Below, in pieces: positions 36,733 through 48,658 of a stretch of DNA of 64,000 nt (within the stretch, counting starts at the first letter, position 1; each line of letters opens with the position of its first letter). The DNA is from Apirhabdus apintestini (GTDB lineage: Bacteria > Pseudomonadota > Gammaproteobacteria > Enterobacterales > Enterobacteriaceae), in the NCBI GenBank assembly GCA_033977085.1, contig CP138906.1, positions 2,170,001 to 2,234,000 on the forward strand. Reading direction: 5' to 3'. Position numbers and translations under genes: made by a program. Under the pieces are notes generated by a model. The model worked only from the letters and a program-made list of their open reading frames with translations, searched no databases and was not told where the DNA came from.

Positions 36733-37509
36733 TTACTCAGGATTAGCTTCCGCTATAACCCCGGCCTTTCGTTTCTGCTTCAGTCGATAGCTCTCTCCTT
36801 TTATCTGGACTACGGTGAGTGATGTAAGATCCGGTCCAGCATTGCCGATGTCAGGGCTGCATCACCCGCGAACGTCTGGTCCCACTGCCCGAACGGCAGG
36901 TTAGAGGTCAGGATCATCGCGCTCTTTTCGTAACGTTTGGCAATGACCTGGAAGAACAGCTTTGCCTCTTCCTGGCTGAACGGCAGATAGCCTATTTCGT
37001 CGATGATGAGCAGTTTGGGGGCCATGACACCGCGATTGAGTGTCGTTTTGTAACGCCCCTGACGCTGGGAAGTCGACAGCTGTAACAGCAGGTCCGCTGC
37101 TGTTGTGAAGCGAACCTTGATGCCCGCCCGTACTGCCTCGTAGCCCATGGCTATCGCCAGATGTGTTTTCCCCACGCCCGAGGGGCCCAGCAACACGATG
37201 TTTTCGTTACGTTCGATGAAGCTCAGGGAACGCAGCGACTGGATTTGCTTCTGAGGTGCGCCGGTGGCGAAGGTGAAGTCGTATTCCTCGAACGTCTTCA
37301 CCGCCGGGAAGGCTGCCATCCGCGTGTACATCGCCTGTTTACGCTGATGCCGGGCCAGTTTCTCCTCATGTAGCAGGTGCTCCAGGAAGTCCATATAGCT
37401 CCATTCCTGATCCACTGCCTGTTGCGACAGTGCCGGCGCCGCGCCGATAAGGCTGTCCAGCTGGGCTGTTCAGCAAGCACCATCAGCCGTTGATGTTGTA
37501 GTTCGACCA

Positions 37510-37513
<4 letters not shown>
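36733..37513 (-). pseudogene. istB: IstB helper ATPase of IS21 copy 4, two indels
   Basis: Shares the missing base near 37460 with copies 1 and 3, so only the frame starting MDQEWSYMDF (37415) carries Walker A and B. A T is also missing near 36813 (ACGGTGAG against ACGTGTGAG), replacing the last 26 or so residues. Confidence 0.86.
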
Positions 37514-38532
<1,019 letters not shown>

Positions 38533-38650
38533 AAGCTCCCCTGTATTCAGAGGAGCAGATTAACCCCTGGATCAGTTTTCAACCGCTGGGGTGGATCAGT
38601 TTTGCACCGTTGGTAACAGGTAAAGTTCTTGTCCGTTATGGTGATAACAG

Positions 38651-38678
38651 ATTGGGATTGGGATTGGGATTGGGATTG
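38651..38678. repeat. Hexanucleotide microsatellite (ATTGGG)4
   Basis: Four perfect ATTGGG units plus ATTG, 33 bases from the end of IS21 copy 4. On the minus strand the unit reads CCCAAT and would code Gln-Ser repeats in a small frame (MGVVFGILAPPVMLF...) at 38547-38729. Such repeats can change length by slippage; whether that small frame is a gene is unknown. Confidence 0.9.
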
Positions 38679-38719
38679 TTTCATGAATAACATGACTGGC
38701 GGAGCCAAAATGCCGAAAA

Positions 38720-38762
38720 CCACGCCCATAAATAGAATGTAGTCTTCAGTTAGAGGTAAAAA
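38720..38762. repeat. 43-bp direct repeat, unit A
   Basis: Matches unit B (38893-38935) at 41 of 43 positions; both begin CCACGCCCATAAATAGAATG and end in GTAAAAA. The match extends loosely to GAGCCAAAA before each unit. On the minus strand each unit directly follows a terminator hairpin. Confidence 0.85.
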
Positions 38763-38782
38763 TCCGCCTTCATAGAAGGCGG
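38758..38782 (-). terminator. Second terminator-like hairpin after clpA
   Basis: Stem CCGCCTTC with its complement and a 3-base loop, followed on the minus strand by ATTTTTA. It precedes repeat unit A in the same way that the clpA terminator precedes unit B. Confidence 0.65.
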
Positions 38783-38892
38783 CATTGCTTTGATGCCCCA
38801 GAGAGGCATACCAAATTCCTTAAAAAAGTCTCTGCCAGTCTTGTGAGATTTAAATCCCAAAACAACAGGACAGAGCCAAAACCTGTTGATGG

Positions 38893-38935
38893 CCACGCCC
38901 ATAAATAGAATGTGGTCTTCAGTTAGAAGTAAAAA
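38893..38935. repeat. 43-bp direct repeat, unit B
   Basis: Second copy of the unit at 38720-38762, with two differences. It starts where the T run of the clpA terminator ends (minus-strand sense). Confidence 0.85.
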
Positions 38936-38960
38936 ACGGGCCTGCGACACCAGGCCCGTT
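38935..38960 (-). terminator. Terminator of clpA
   Basis: 10-bp perfect stem (AACGGGCCTG and its complement), 6-base loop and a T run on the minus strand, 24 bases after the clpA stop. A runs on both sides could make it bidirectional. Confidence 0.85.
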
Positions 38961-38984
38961 ATTAAAAAATAACGCAAACACGAA

Positions 38985-41262
38985 TCAGTGCGCGGCTTCA
39001 GGCTTGTGTTTCTGCGCCCCTGGAAATCATATTCCAGACCATCTTGCGCCTGATTTAGCGTAACAATCACTTGCCCGCCGTTCACCAGGGAGCCAAAAAG
39101 CAGTTCATTCGCCAGCGGTTTTTTCAGGTTATCCTGGATAGCGCGCGCCATAGGGCGTGCGCCCATTGCGCGATCATAACCTTTCTTCGCCAGCCAGTTC
39201 CTTGCCTCCTGGCTAACCTCCAGCGAAACGCCTTTCTGGTCTAATTGAACCTGAAGCTCGACAATGAATTTATCGACAACCTGCTGAATAACCTCAGTGG
39301 ACAGATGATCGAACCAAATAATATTGTCGAGTCGGTTACGAAACTCCGGTGTAAAGACCTTTTTAATCTCTTCCATCGCATCGGTGCTGTTATCCTGGTG
39401 AATAAGCCCAATGGATTTGCGTTCGGTTTCCCGGATCCCGGCGTTAGTCGTCATGACCAATACCACATTGCGGAAATCCGCCTTGCGCCCGTTATTATCC
39501 GTCAGCGTCCCGTTATCCATTACCTGCAGCAGCAGGTTGAAAACGTCGGGATGCGCCTTTTCGATTTCATCCAACAGCAGAACGGCATGGGGGTGTTTAA
39601 TCACGGCATCGGTCAACAGACCGCCCTGATCGAACCCAACATAGCCCGGCGGCGCACCAATTAACCGACTGACGGTGTGGCGCTCCATGTACTCAGACAT
39701 ATCGAAACGCAGCAGTTCAATACCCAGCGCTTTCGCCAGTTGAACCGTTACCTCTGTCTTACCCACGCCCGTCGGCCCGGCGAACAGGAAAGAACCTACG
39801 GGTTTGCAATCGTGCCCCAACCCGGCGCGGCTCATTTTAATCGCCTCGGTCAGCGCCTCAATGCCTTTATCCTGACCGAATACCAGCATTTTCAGGCGAT
39901 CGTTAAGGCTTTTCAGGGTATCCCGATCGCTGGCAGAAACGCTTTTTCAGGAATGCGTGCAATACGCGCCACCACGGATTCAATATCCGCAACGTTCACC
40001 GTCTTTCTGCGGTTGCTGGCAGGCATTAAGCGACAGCGAGCGCCGGCCTCATCGATAACGTCAATAGCTTTGTCCGGCAAATGACGATCGTTAATATATT
40101 TGACCGCAAGATCAACGGCTGCACGCATCGCTTTCGAGGTGTAACGAACGTCGTGATGTGCCTCATATTTGGGCTTCAGCCCATTGAGAATTTGAACGGT
40201 TTCCTCTATGGAAGGCTCTGTAACATCAATCTTTTGAAAACGCCGCGCCAGCGCCCGGTCTTTCTCAAAAATGTTGCTAAATTCCTGATAAGTGGTGGAA
40301 CCTATCACGCGAATTTTGCCGCCAGAAAGCAGAGGTTTGATCAAATTAGCCGCATCAACCTGCCCGCCTGAAGCCGCCCCGGCGCCAATAATGGTGTGGA
40401 TCTCATCGATAAACAGAATGCTGTCGCTATCCTGTTCAAGCTGTTTCAGCAATGCTTTAAAGCGTTTCTCAAAGTCGCCGCGATATTTAGTTCCGGCCAG
40501 CAGCGAACCGATATCTAAAGAATAGATAGTGCAGTTGGCCATAACTTCCGGCACATCCCCGCGCACAATACGCCAGGCAAGCCCCTCGGCTATCGCCGTT
40601 TTCCCTACCCCGGACTCGCCCACCAGTAGTGGATTATTCTTCCGGCGGCGGCACAGAACCTGCACCGTGCGCTCAAGTTCCTTATCACGACCAATAAGCG
40701 GATCAATACCGCCCACGCGCGCAAGCTGGTTCAAATTGGTAGTGAAGTTTTCCATCCGCTCTTCACCCCCGGCAGACGGCTCCTCGCCGCTGGATGACGC
40801 GCCTTCTCCACTCTGCCCTGCATCCTCATTTTTACGCGTGCCGTGAGAGATGAAATTAACGATATCGAGACGGCTGACTTCATGTTTACGCAGCAGATAA
40901 GCAGCCTGGGATTCTTGTTCGCTGAAAATTGCCACAAGGACATTCGCGCCATTGACTTCACTTCGGCCCGAAGACTGAACGTGAAAAACCGCACGCTGCA
41001 ATACGCGCTGGAAACTCAGCGTCGGCTGTGTATCGCGCTCTTCCTCGCTGTGCGGCAAAACGGGCGTGGTTTGTTCAATAAAGGCTTCGAGCTCCTGACG
41101 CAGTGCGACTAAATCGACCGAACAGGCTTCCAGCGCCTCTCGGGCCGAGGGATTACTGAGCAACGCCAGCAGCAAGTGCTCGACGGTCATAAACTCATGT
41201 CGGTGCTCGCGCGCTCTGGCGAAAGCCATATTTAAACTGATTTCCAGTTCCTGGTTGAGCAT
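38985..41262 (-). pseudogene. clpA: ClpA unfoldase of the ClpAP protease, two frameshifts
   Basis: Hexameric Clp/Hsp100 ATPase that unfolds substrates into ClpP and takes N-degron substrates from ClpS. Clp N-domain (MLNQELEISLNMAFARAREH), D1 Walker A GESGVGKTAIA and Walker B ILFIDEIHT, D2 Walker A GPTGVGKTEVT and Walker B LLLDEIEKAH. Breaks: near 39940 (GAAAAAGCG, one A short, between D1 and D2) and near 39023 (CAGGGGCG, one G short, about 9 codons before the end, which should read AQKHKPEAAH). I chose the ATG at 41262, with GAGGGG 6 bases upstream; repaired length is about 759 residues. Confidence 0.94.
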
Positions 41263-41288
41263 AGGCACCCCTCAATTATCTGCCTGAA

Positions 41289-41609
41289 TCAGGCTAATTC
41301 CAGCGTACACAGCAACGGATGCTCGTGTTCCTTTGCATAGCGATTAACCATCGCTACTTTTGTTTCAGCAACTTCGGCGGTAAAAACGCCGCAGGTCGCT
41401 TTTCCCTGGTAATGCACGGTAAGCATCAACTGCGTTGCACGCTCTACATCATAAGAAAAGAACTTTTGCAGCACGTCAATAACAAATTCCATCGGCGTGT
41501 AGTCATCATTCATTAATATAACTTTATACATAGATGGCGGTTTTAGCGCGTCACGCACCTTATCTGCCGCCAACTGGTCATCATCGAGCCAGTCGTTTGT
41601 CTTACCCAT
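41289..41609 (-). CDS. clpS: ClpS adaptor for N-degron substrates
   Basis: Small adaptor that brings proteins with N-terminal Leu, Phe, Trp or Tyr to ClpA. Intact, 106 residues. The binding-pocket segments MNDDYTPMEFVIDVL and THVHYQG-type region (MLTVHYQGKATCGVFTAEVAE) are conserved. It lies 26 bases before clpA. Together with aat it completes the bacterial N-end rule pathway in this window. Confidence 0.97.
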   Translation of the reverse strand: MGKTNDWLDDDQLAADKVRDALKPPSMYKVILMNDDYTPMEFVIDVLQKFFSYDVERATQLMLTVHYQGKATCGVFTAEVAETKVAMVNRYAKEHEHPLLCTLELA

Positions 41610-41919
41610 TGCCTGTTTTCATCGTTAGTGAATACTCTGACGGAACGCTTTCCGCCTCCGGAATACTGCTATTTTGCACTGCCAGCGCGGATCCAATATC
41701 TCTTTAAACCCTGGTTTTGACAGCGCTCAGATTATTTTCAATAGCGTTAACTGCTTCAAATTTTGATTCATTTCAAGCCCGCCGTCAGCGGCGGGTCTTG
41801 ACGCTATGGCGAATTTATCTACATTGTACAAACGTGAGTTGGCGAGATTTTAAGCACTCCTCGCTTTCTCATCGGTTCATTCCATCTTACTCAAATTAAG
41901 CGATGAAGGATGACGAAGC

Positions 41920-42141
41920 ATGGAAACGGGTACTGTAAAATGGTTCAATAACGCCAAAGGCTTTGGTTTCATCTGCCCTGAAGGCGGCGGCGAAGATATT
42001 TTCGCGCATTATTCCACAATCCAGATGGACGGATACCGAACGCTTAAAGCCGGCCAGGCCGTTAAATTCGATGTGCATCAAGGCCCGAAAGGCAACCATG
42101 CCAGCGTAATCGTGCCCGTCAGCGCAGAGGCTGCGGCTTAG
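41920..42141 (+). CDS. cspD: Cold-shock-like protein CspD
   Basis: 73-residue cold-shock-domain protein that binds single-stranded DNA and inhibits replication in stationary phase. RNP1 (KGFGFICPE) and RNP2 (DIFAHYS) are both present. Intact. Divergent from clpS with a long AT-rich leader, as in E. coli. Confidence 0.97.
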   Translation: METGTVKWFNNAKGFGFICPEGGGEDIFAHYSTIQMDGYRTLKAGQAVKFDVHQGPKGNHASVIVPVSAEAAA

Positions 42142-42172
42142 CGACATCCTGTAATTGTGTACACCCCCAGTA

Positions 42173-42200
42173 AAATGCCAGCCCGCAGGCCGGCATTTTT
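42173..42200 (+). terminator. Terminator of cspD
   Basis: Stem AAATGCC with an inner GCC/GGC pair and a CGCA loop, followed by a T run (GGCATTTTTA), about 30 bases after the stop. Confidence 0.8.
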
Positions 42201-42450
42201 ATTACTGATTCTGCACGCGCCTCAATCAGCCGTTTAAACGCTGCCTAAGCGCATTCAGCGAGAAAATCCTCCCAACAGCAAAACTTCTTGTTTAACGCGG
42301 CTATTTCCAGAACGAAACCCCGGCCGCCTCGTTACCAGGGCGAAACTTTACTTCAGCCCGGGTAAGCTCAGCGCTATCGGCGCACTTTACGTTTCCGATA
42401 CACAAAGCCTGGCCAACTCCCTTTGGGCGGAAACGCATTCTGCTCGTGCG
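42201..42450. other. Intergenic region between cspD and macB
   Basis: About 250 bases between convergent genes. No frame, tRNA or further hairpin stands out. Confidence 0.5.
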
Positions 42451-44394
42451 TTACTCACGAGCCAGTGCATCGATAGGGTTCATCTTCGCTGCACGTCGTG
42501 CGGGCAGCCAACCAAACAGCACCCCGGTCAGCGTTGAGCACAAAAACGCCATTAACAACGCCATTGGGGAAAATCCTATCTCCCAGCCGGGTAAAAAAGC
42601 CGCAGAGTGAAGGCAATCGTCAGCGTTAACATCATACCAATCGCGCCCCCAACGAGGCAGACCAAAACTGCCTCAATGAGAAACTGCTGAAGTACATCGC
42701 TGGCTCTGGCACCAACGGCCATACGGATCCCAATTTCACGCGTACGCTCTGCAACGGAGACCAGCATAATGTTCATGACCCCAATCCCTCCTACCAGCAG
42801 AGAAATAACGGCCACCAGCGTTAAAAAGAGCTGTAGTGTACCTGTGGTCTTTTCCGCCGTTTTCAAGAGCCGTCCATGTTATAAGTAAAAAGTCGCGCCT
42901 GCCGTGCCGCAATTCAAGAAGCTGCGTGAGCCGCTGTTCCGCCAGGGCGCTGTCAAAACCGTCATTAACGCGCACGGTTATGGTATCCAGCCAGCTCTGG
43001 CCGCTGATCCTGCCGGTGATGGTACTCCACGGCATCCAGACACTCAGCGTTTTGCTGCTGCCAAACATGGAGGATTTATCTTTAGCGACGCCGATAATCG
43101 TGGCCGGCGTATTGCCCACCAGCAGCACCTCACCCACCACCTGCGCTTTATCCGGAAACAGCTGGCGTCGGGTATTTTTATCAATAACCACTACCTGCGC
43201 GCGGCTGTCTATCTGGGTTTGATTAAATCCACCGCCTTCACTAAACGCCATTCCGTACACGCTAAAATATTGCCCATTCACCCCCGTAACGCTTGCCGCT
43301 GCGTCCCGGTTACCATAGCGCACGCGCAGGCTCTTCGAGATACGCGGGCTGGCGGAGTGCACCCACGGCTGATGCTCAATTGCCGTCATATCATCAAATT
43401 TCAGCGCCTGCCGGTATTGCGGTTCGTCATCGCCGAAATCTTTACCGGGATAAATATCGATAGTGTTTGTTCCTATCGCCCGAATATCCGACAGCACTTG
43501 CTCCTGCGCCGCTTCCCCCACAATCACAATGGAAGAAACCGATGCAATCCCAATAATAATGCCGAGCATCGTGAGCAATGTGCGCATTTTATTGGCCATC
43601 ATTGCCAGCCCGGCCATGGTTAACGCCTCGCGAAAAGCGCCCAGTTTTTGCCGCCATGAACCAACGCGTTTTTCAGAAGGCCGCGTAAACGACTGTGCGG
43701 CCGGGTGCGATACCGGCGGAGGATTGCTAATTATCTCGCCATCGCGAATTTCAATGATCCGTTCAGCCTGTGCGGCAACGCTTGCATCATGCGTGACGAT
43801 AATTACCGTATGTCCCGCAGCGCATAGCTGGCGCAGCGTCGCCATCACTTCCTCGCCGGAATGGCTATCCAGCGCGCCGGTGGGTTCATCGGCAAGAATC
43901 ACCTGGCCGCCGTTCATCAGCGCACGCGCAATACTTACGCGCTGCTGTTGCCCGCCGGAAAGCTGCCCGGGACGATAGGTTAATCGCCCTTCAAGCCCTA
44001 GCCGCGACAGCAATTCACGCGCTCGCGCCTGCCGCCTTGCCAGCGGAATACCGGCATAGACTGCGGGCACCTCAACGTTCTGAGTGGCGCTGAGATGGGA
44101 TAACAGATGATAGCGCTGAAAAATAAAGCCGAAATGCTCACGGCGCAGCTGTGCCAGCTTATCGCTGTTTAGCTGAGAGACATCTACCCCTGCGACGCGA
44201 TAGCGCCCGGCGCTGGGTTTATCAAGGCAGCCAATAATGTTCATTAACGTTGATTTACCGGAGCCAGAGGCGCCAATAATCGCCACCATCTCACCGGCCT
44301 CAATCTGCAAACCGATCCCTTTAAGCACTTCGACCTGCTCATCGCCGGAGGGATAGCTGCGCCGGATATTTTCCAGCTCAAGCAGAGCGGCCAT
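42451..44394 (-). pseudogene. macB: Macrolide/enterotoxin ABC exporter MacB, three frameshifts
   Basis: ATPase-permease that works with MacA and TolC. N-terminal ATPase: Walker A GASGSGKSTL, signature LSGGQQQRVSIARAL, Walker B VILADEPTGALDSHS; then one helix, a large periplasmic domain and three C-terminal helices. Breaks: near 42895 (GACTTTTTAC, one T short), near 42870 (GACGGCTCTTG, one base off) and near 42595 (CTTTTTTAC, one T short). The pieces align in order and end in PIDALARE. Repaired length is about 648 residues, the E. coli length. The start shares one base with the macA stop. Confidence 0.93.
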
Positions 44395-45500
44395 TAAGAT
44401 GCACTCTCCGAGTCAGTCCCTGTCACTACTTCATCTCCTTCGTTCAAACCTTTGGCAACTTCTGCGTGCGTATCATTGCGCTGTCCCAGCACTATTTCCC
44501 GCTCGCGGGTCTCTCCGTTACGCAAGACTTTCACTTTATAACGGTTATCGCCAATGGGTTCACCCAGCGCACTCAGCGGGATCATCAGGACATTTTTCTT
44601 TCCGGAAAGCTGGATATGTACCTGCGCCGTCATTTCCAGCCGCAGGACGCCCTGCGTATTCGGCACTTCAAAGCGGGCGTTATAGAAAATCGCGTCATTG
44701 ACTTTTTCCGGCGTAGGCAAAATATCCTTCAGCTTGCCCTCATAGCGCGTTAGCGGATCGCCCAGCACGGTAAACCAGGCCTTTTGACCCGGCTTAAGAT
44801 GTATCACATCGGCTTCGGATACCTGAGCTTTAACCAGCATCGTACTGAGATCCGCCAAAGTGAGGATGTTTGGCGCCTGCTGGGCGGCGATTACCGTTTG
44901 CCCTTGCTGCGTGGTGATTTGCGTTACTTCACCGGCCATCGGTGCCACGATGCGGGTATATTCAAGGTTGGTTTTAGCGGTATCCAGCGTTGCCTGATTG
45001 CGCTGGATTTGAGCGTCGATGGTACCAAGCTGAGCGCGCTTCACGGCCAGCTCCGTGCGCGCGGTATCTAAATCCTGACGCGATACCGCCTGCGTGTTGG
45101 CCAGCGCCTGCTGACGCCCAAGCGTAATTTGCGCGAGCTTTGCCTGCGCCAGCGCCTGCTGACGCTGCGCCCGCAGCTCTTTAAGCGTCGCTTCCTGCTC
45201 TTTTATCTGATTCTCAGCCTGTTCAGGATCAATGACGCCTAAAAGTTGATCTTTTGTCACGCGATCGCCGATTTTTACTAACAGGGTTTTTAACTGACCG
45301 CTAACCTGCGCCCCCACATCTACTTTACTCAGCGCGTCCAGTTTCCCGGTCGCCAGTACGTTTTGCTCAAGATCGCCATGGCGAACAATAAGCGTTTGGT
45401 AACGCGGAGCTGGCGCACTCAAAACGCGCCACACAATAATGCCGAACACAATCACAATCGCCAGCAATAGCCAGTAACGCTTTTTAATCTTTCCCTTCAT
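44394..45500 (-). CDS. macA: Periplasmic adaptor MacA
   Basis: Membrane-fusion protein linking MacB to TolC. One N-terminal membrane helix (YWLLLAIVIVFGIIVW), lipoyl halves, an alpha-helical hairpin rich in Gln and Ala (KELRAQRQQALAQAKLAQIT) and beta-barrel domains (MLVKAQVSEADVIHLKPGQK). Intact at 368 residues, close to the E. coli length. Co-transcribed with macB (TAATG overlap). Confidence 0.96.
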   Translation of the reverse strand: MKGKIKKRYWLLLAIVIVFGIIVWRVLSAPAPRYQTLIVRHGDLEQNVLATGKLDALSKVDVGAQVSGQLKTLLVKIGDRVTKDQLLGVIDPEQAENQIKEQEATLKELRAQRQQALAQAKLAQITLGRQQALANTQAVSRQDLDTARTELAVKRAQLGTIDAQIQRNQATLDTAKTNLEYTRIVAPMAGEVTQITTQQGQTVIAAQQAPNILTLADLSTMLVKAQVSEADVIHLKPGQKAWFTVLGDPLTRYEGKLKDILPTPEKVNDAIFYNARFEVPNTQGVLRLEMTAQVHIQLSGKKNVLMIPLSALGEPIGDNRYKVKVLRNGETREREIVLGQRNDTHAEVAKGLNEGDEVVTGTDSESAS

Positions 45501-45638
45501 ATCTTCTTTCCTGACTATTTATCTAAATCGTTTTTCAACAAGGTATAGAGTCTGCGCCGGGTAATCACCTCGTTGCAGCATGGTTGAAGTCGCCGATGTA
45601 TTAATCGATATACGCTTAATTAATTCTGAGTCCATGCG

Positions 45639-46593
45639 ATGCCCTATTCCATTCTTTCTCCATTACAGAACTGTGTACCGAACAGCGGCTGGTCCCTTTT
45701 TCAGGCGCTAAGCTCTGGGCTCTATCAACCGGGGCCAACCTGGCACAAAGCGGCCTGGCGCCGCAAGTTTATGCTACGCACACTGGCGATGCCACTGCCG
45801 ACATTCCGATTGCTGCAGCGGCTGACGCGTTTACCTCATTATGATGCATTGCTTCACGCCCAGCCCTGCTTACCCTGCCGCCTGCATCGCCCGTGGCTGG
45901 CGCATCGCTTTTCGCGGCGCAGCGCCGCAGCTGCTATCCTGCAACATTATACGCTACTGCATCAGCAACTTTCCGCAGCGGCAATGCTGGGCTATCTTTC
46001 AGCATCCGGCTGGACCTTGGCATTTATTGATGGAAAAAATGACGCCCGGTATCAGCTAACGCTGCGGGCAGACTGCGATCTGGATAAAGAAGGCGAAGCC
46101 ACTTTGACGCTTTATAACGCACAAAAATCGCTCTTGGTCAACTTACCTTTACATTATTTGATTTTGACGGCGCAAGGACGCTGTTTATTGGCGGATTGCA
46201 GGGCGCAAAGGCGCGCATTTCTCATCAGGTGATTCAGGATGCCACCAAGGCCTGCCACGGTTTATTTCCTAAGCGAATATTGCTTGAGGCCGCGCGCCAG
46301 GTCGCGCAGCAACTGGGAGCATCTCGCATACTGGCCGTAGGCAACCGAACCCATATCTATCGTAGCTGGCGCTATCGTCTGAGTAAAAAGATAAATTCCA
46401 CGCCGATTACGATGCTTTTTGGCTAGAGTCAGGCGCCAAACTGCGGCACGACGACTATTTTGAATTACTTTGCCACTCACCGAGGCGGCCTCTGGAGGCC
46501 ATTCCCAGTAAAAAACGCGCCGAATATCGGCGCCGCTATGCCCTACTGGATGCGCTATCAGTCCAGCTTGATCGGGAATTCAGAGCACATTAA
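45639..46593 (+). pseudogene. ybjX: YbjX family protein (DUF535), two frameshifts
   Basis: Member of the VirK/YbjX family, linked to envelope integrity and peptide resistance; biochemical role unknown. Visible family segments: LFIGGLQGAKA, HGLFPKRILLEAARQVAQQL, NRTHIYRSWRYRLSKK and IPSKKRAEYRRRYALL near the end. Breaks: near 46125 (CAAAAATCG, one A short) and near 46388 (AGTAAAAAGAT, one A short). Repaired length is about 318 residues. Divergent from macA; its stop overlaps the ybjD stop by two bases. Confidence 0.9.
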
Positions 46594-48243
46594 TCGGCGC
46601 GTTCCCGTGCCAGTTTCGTCACTCGTAAAAACATGTGCCGCAACTGTGCGGGAATCGCCTCTACGCCGCGTCGACCGGCTTCCATCGCTACCTCCAGCGC
46701 CAGGTCAGGCTTTGAAGTACGGTGAATAGCTTTCACGATAACGCGCCGCATAGTGATTTTAGCGTTTTGCGGAATTTGCGCCACGCGGTGATACACATCG
46801 GCAAAGCCCTGCCGGTACATGAAATGTTCCATATCCCGCGCCGGAAGCTGCGTCAATCGGGCGTGCTCGCTCTGCGTGCCCGCCAGGCTGCGCGCCGTGG
46901 CCGCATATTTTTCCCCGCCTCGTCGCCATCGGTCAATACATGCCATTCAATCCCCATTCGTTGAGCAAACTTCACTAACGGACGCAGCCCGCACTGCGCA
47001 AACTCAATGACTTTGACGCCCTCGGCGTCAAAATGGTAGCCGCACTGACGCGCCAGTTCATTAATCACCCAGACTTCCGTTTCTCCTTCCACCAGCAGCC
47101 AGCAGCGCGCAAATAAAGAGGTCGGGCGGTTAAAGCGGATGTGAAAAGAGATGCGTCGGCTATCTTCCGCACTCATGCCCTGCGGCCCAAGGCGCCACGC
47201 TGTTACCCGATCGGGGCCACGTACCAGCCGACACACGCCTCCAACCGGCGTTAATGAAAGCAGTTCACCAGAATTGGTAGTAGTTATTTTTTGTAGAGGA
47301 AGCTGATTCAATAAATGCCAGGCAACCGACAGCATGATCGGATGTAAACGCGTTTCCGGATCTTCCACCAGCAATAGTGGACGCGCCTGTGCAGACAATG
47401 GTGTCGCACCCCGGCGCTGCAGTAACGACGCAAAAATAGCCAGCAGCAACAGCTGTCGCCCCCGGCCATGCGTTTTATCCAGCGTGCGATTAATTAAATC
47501 GAGATAGCGCCAGCTCCGCCCGTCGCCGTGTCGGCCATGTATCGACGCGCGCGGCTGAGCTTCCGTCATGCTTTGTTCGCTAAAGTAATGTTCCAGTAGC
47601 TGTACCATCGCCTCCAGCCCCTGCTGCAACCGGCCGTCTGTTAAATCTGGCTCGGGCGCGTCAAGCCGGCGAAACAGCAGGGCTAACTGGCGCTCATTGA
47701 TCTGCGCGGATGGCGCAGTAAGCATACTTTTCTGCGAAAGCCGCCGCATAAAACGGGCGTCACGTAATCTCAATACCGGTTTTAAGCGGATAAGATGCCG
47801 CGCCAGCGCGTCAATATCGCTATCACTAAGCGCCAGCGGCTCGCCGCTGGCGCTTAACACCGCGCTGCGTCGTTACCGTCCCATCAGCATGCAATATTCC
47901 CTGTACACAATAATTAACGCGCCGGTAGCCGTCTGGCGAGGCATCCAGGCAGGTGCCAGCGCCTGATAGCGCCGGTGAATCACTTTTGCCGCCCTATATT
48001 CACGAAAGGTGAGTATCACCCGTAAACGATGACCTCCGGCACTTTCCGTTTGCGCCGGTACGTAAAAATCACCGGGCGTAAATGCATAAAGTTTCCCGTC
48101 GGGCGCGAGTATCAGGGTTAATACATCCAACAGGCTGGATTTCCCCAGGCATTTTCACCAATTAAAACGGTATCTTGTTCCAGCATGAGCGAGAGACGAT
48201 TAATCCCCCGAAACCCAGCCACATCCACTTTTTCCAGAAACAT
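46590..48243 (-). pseudogene. ybjD: YbjD, OLD-family ATPase with Toprim domain, about four frameshifts
   Basis: ABC-type ATPase plus Toprim nuclease domain, the architecture of OLD-family nucleases; the role of YbjD is not established. Start MFLEKVDVAGFRGINRL, Walker A GENAWGKSSLLD, D-loop region LLLVEDPETRLHP, then Toprim Glu in LLVEGETEVWV and DGDEAGK. Breaks: near 48150 (GGGGAAATCC, one A short, inside Walker A), near 47935 (CGCCAG), near 47868 and near 46933 (GGGGAAAAATAT, one A short). Repaired length is about 552 residues as in E. coli. Confidence 0.9.
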
Positions 48244-48658
48244 TCGAGTTTCTCCGGCGAACGCATAACTATTCCAGGTGCAAGTATAGCGATGCACTTA
48301 CATTTCGAGTAAGTAACCCTGCGCATCCAATAAGAATTAATACCATCGAGAACCGCGATTAATTACCGGTCAATCTCATGGTTTTTTCTGAATATAGTTT
48401 TTATTGAAACAGAAATAATCTTTCATCTTGACTTAATCCCTTCATTAATGACTCATTTATTATTGATTACAGACACAATTATCCGTCTTTGCTATTTATT
48501 TTTTCCAGCAAGATATTTTGTTGGTGCAAAATCTACGTTGCTTTAAAATACCGCGCTTTGTTTTATCGGGTGCTCTAAGCATCAAAAGCCCGAATATATA
48601 AACAATATCGATATATTTGCCGTGTCTTCATGCAATAAATTAATAATAGAGGGAACTT
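48244..48658. promoter_or_regulatory. Divergent ybjD-aqpZ intergenic region
   Basis: 415 bases, strongly AT-rich from 48330 to 48620, with no frame. Presumably holds the aqpZ promoter and leader; GAGGGAAC precedes the aqpZ start. Confidence 0.5.

Noticed and set aside
38651..38678. Telomere-like GGGATT repeat as a linear chromosome end
   Set aside because: It is internal, only four units long and flanked by ordinary genes; a simple microsatellite explains it.
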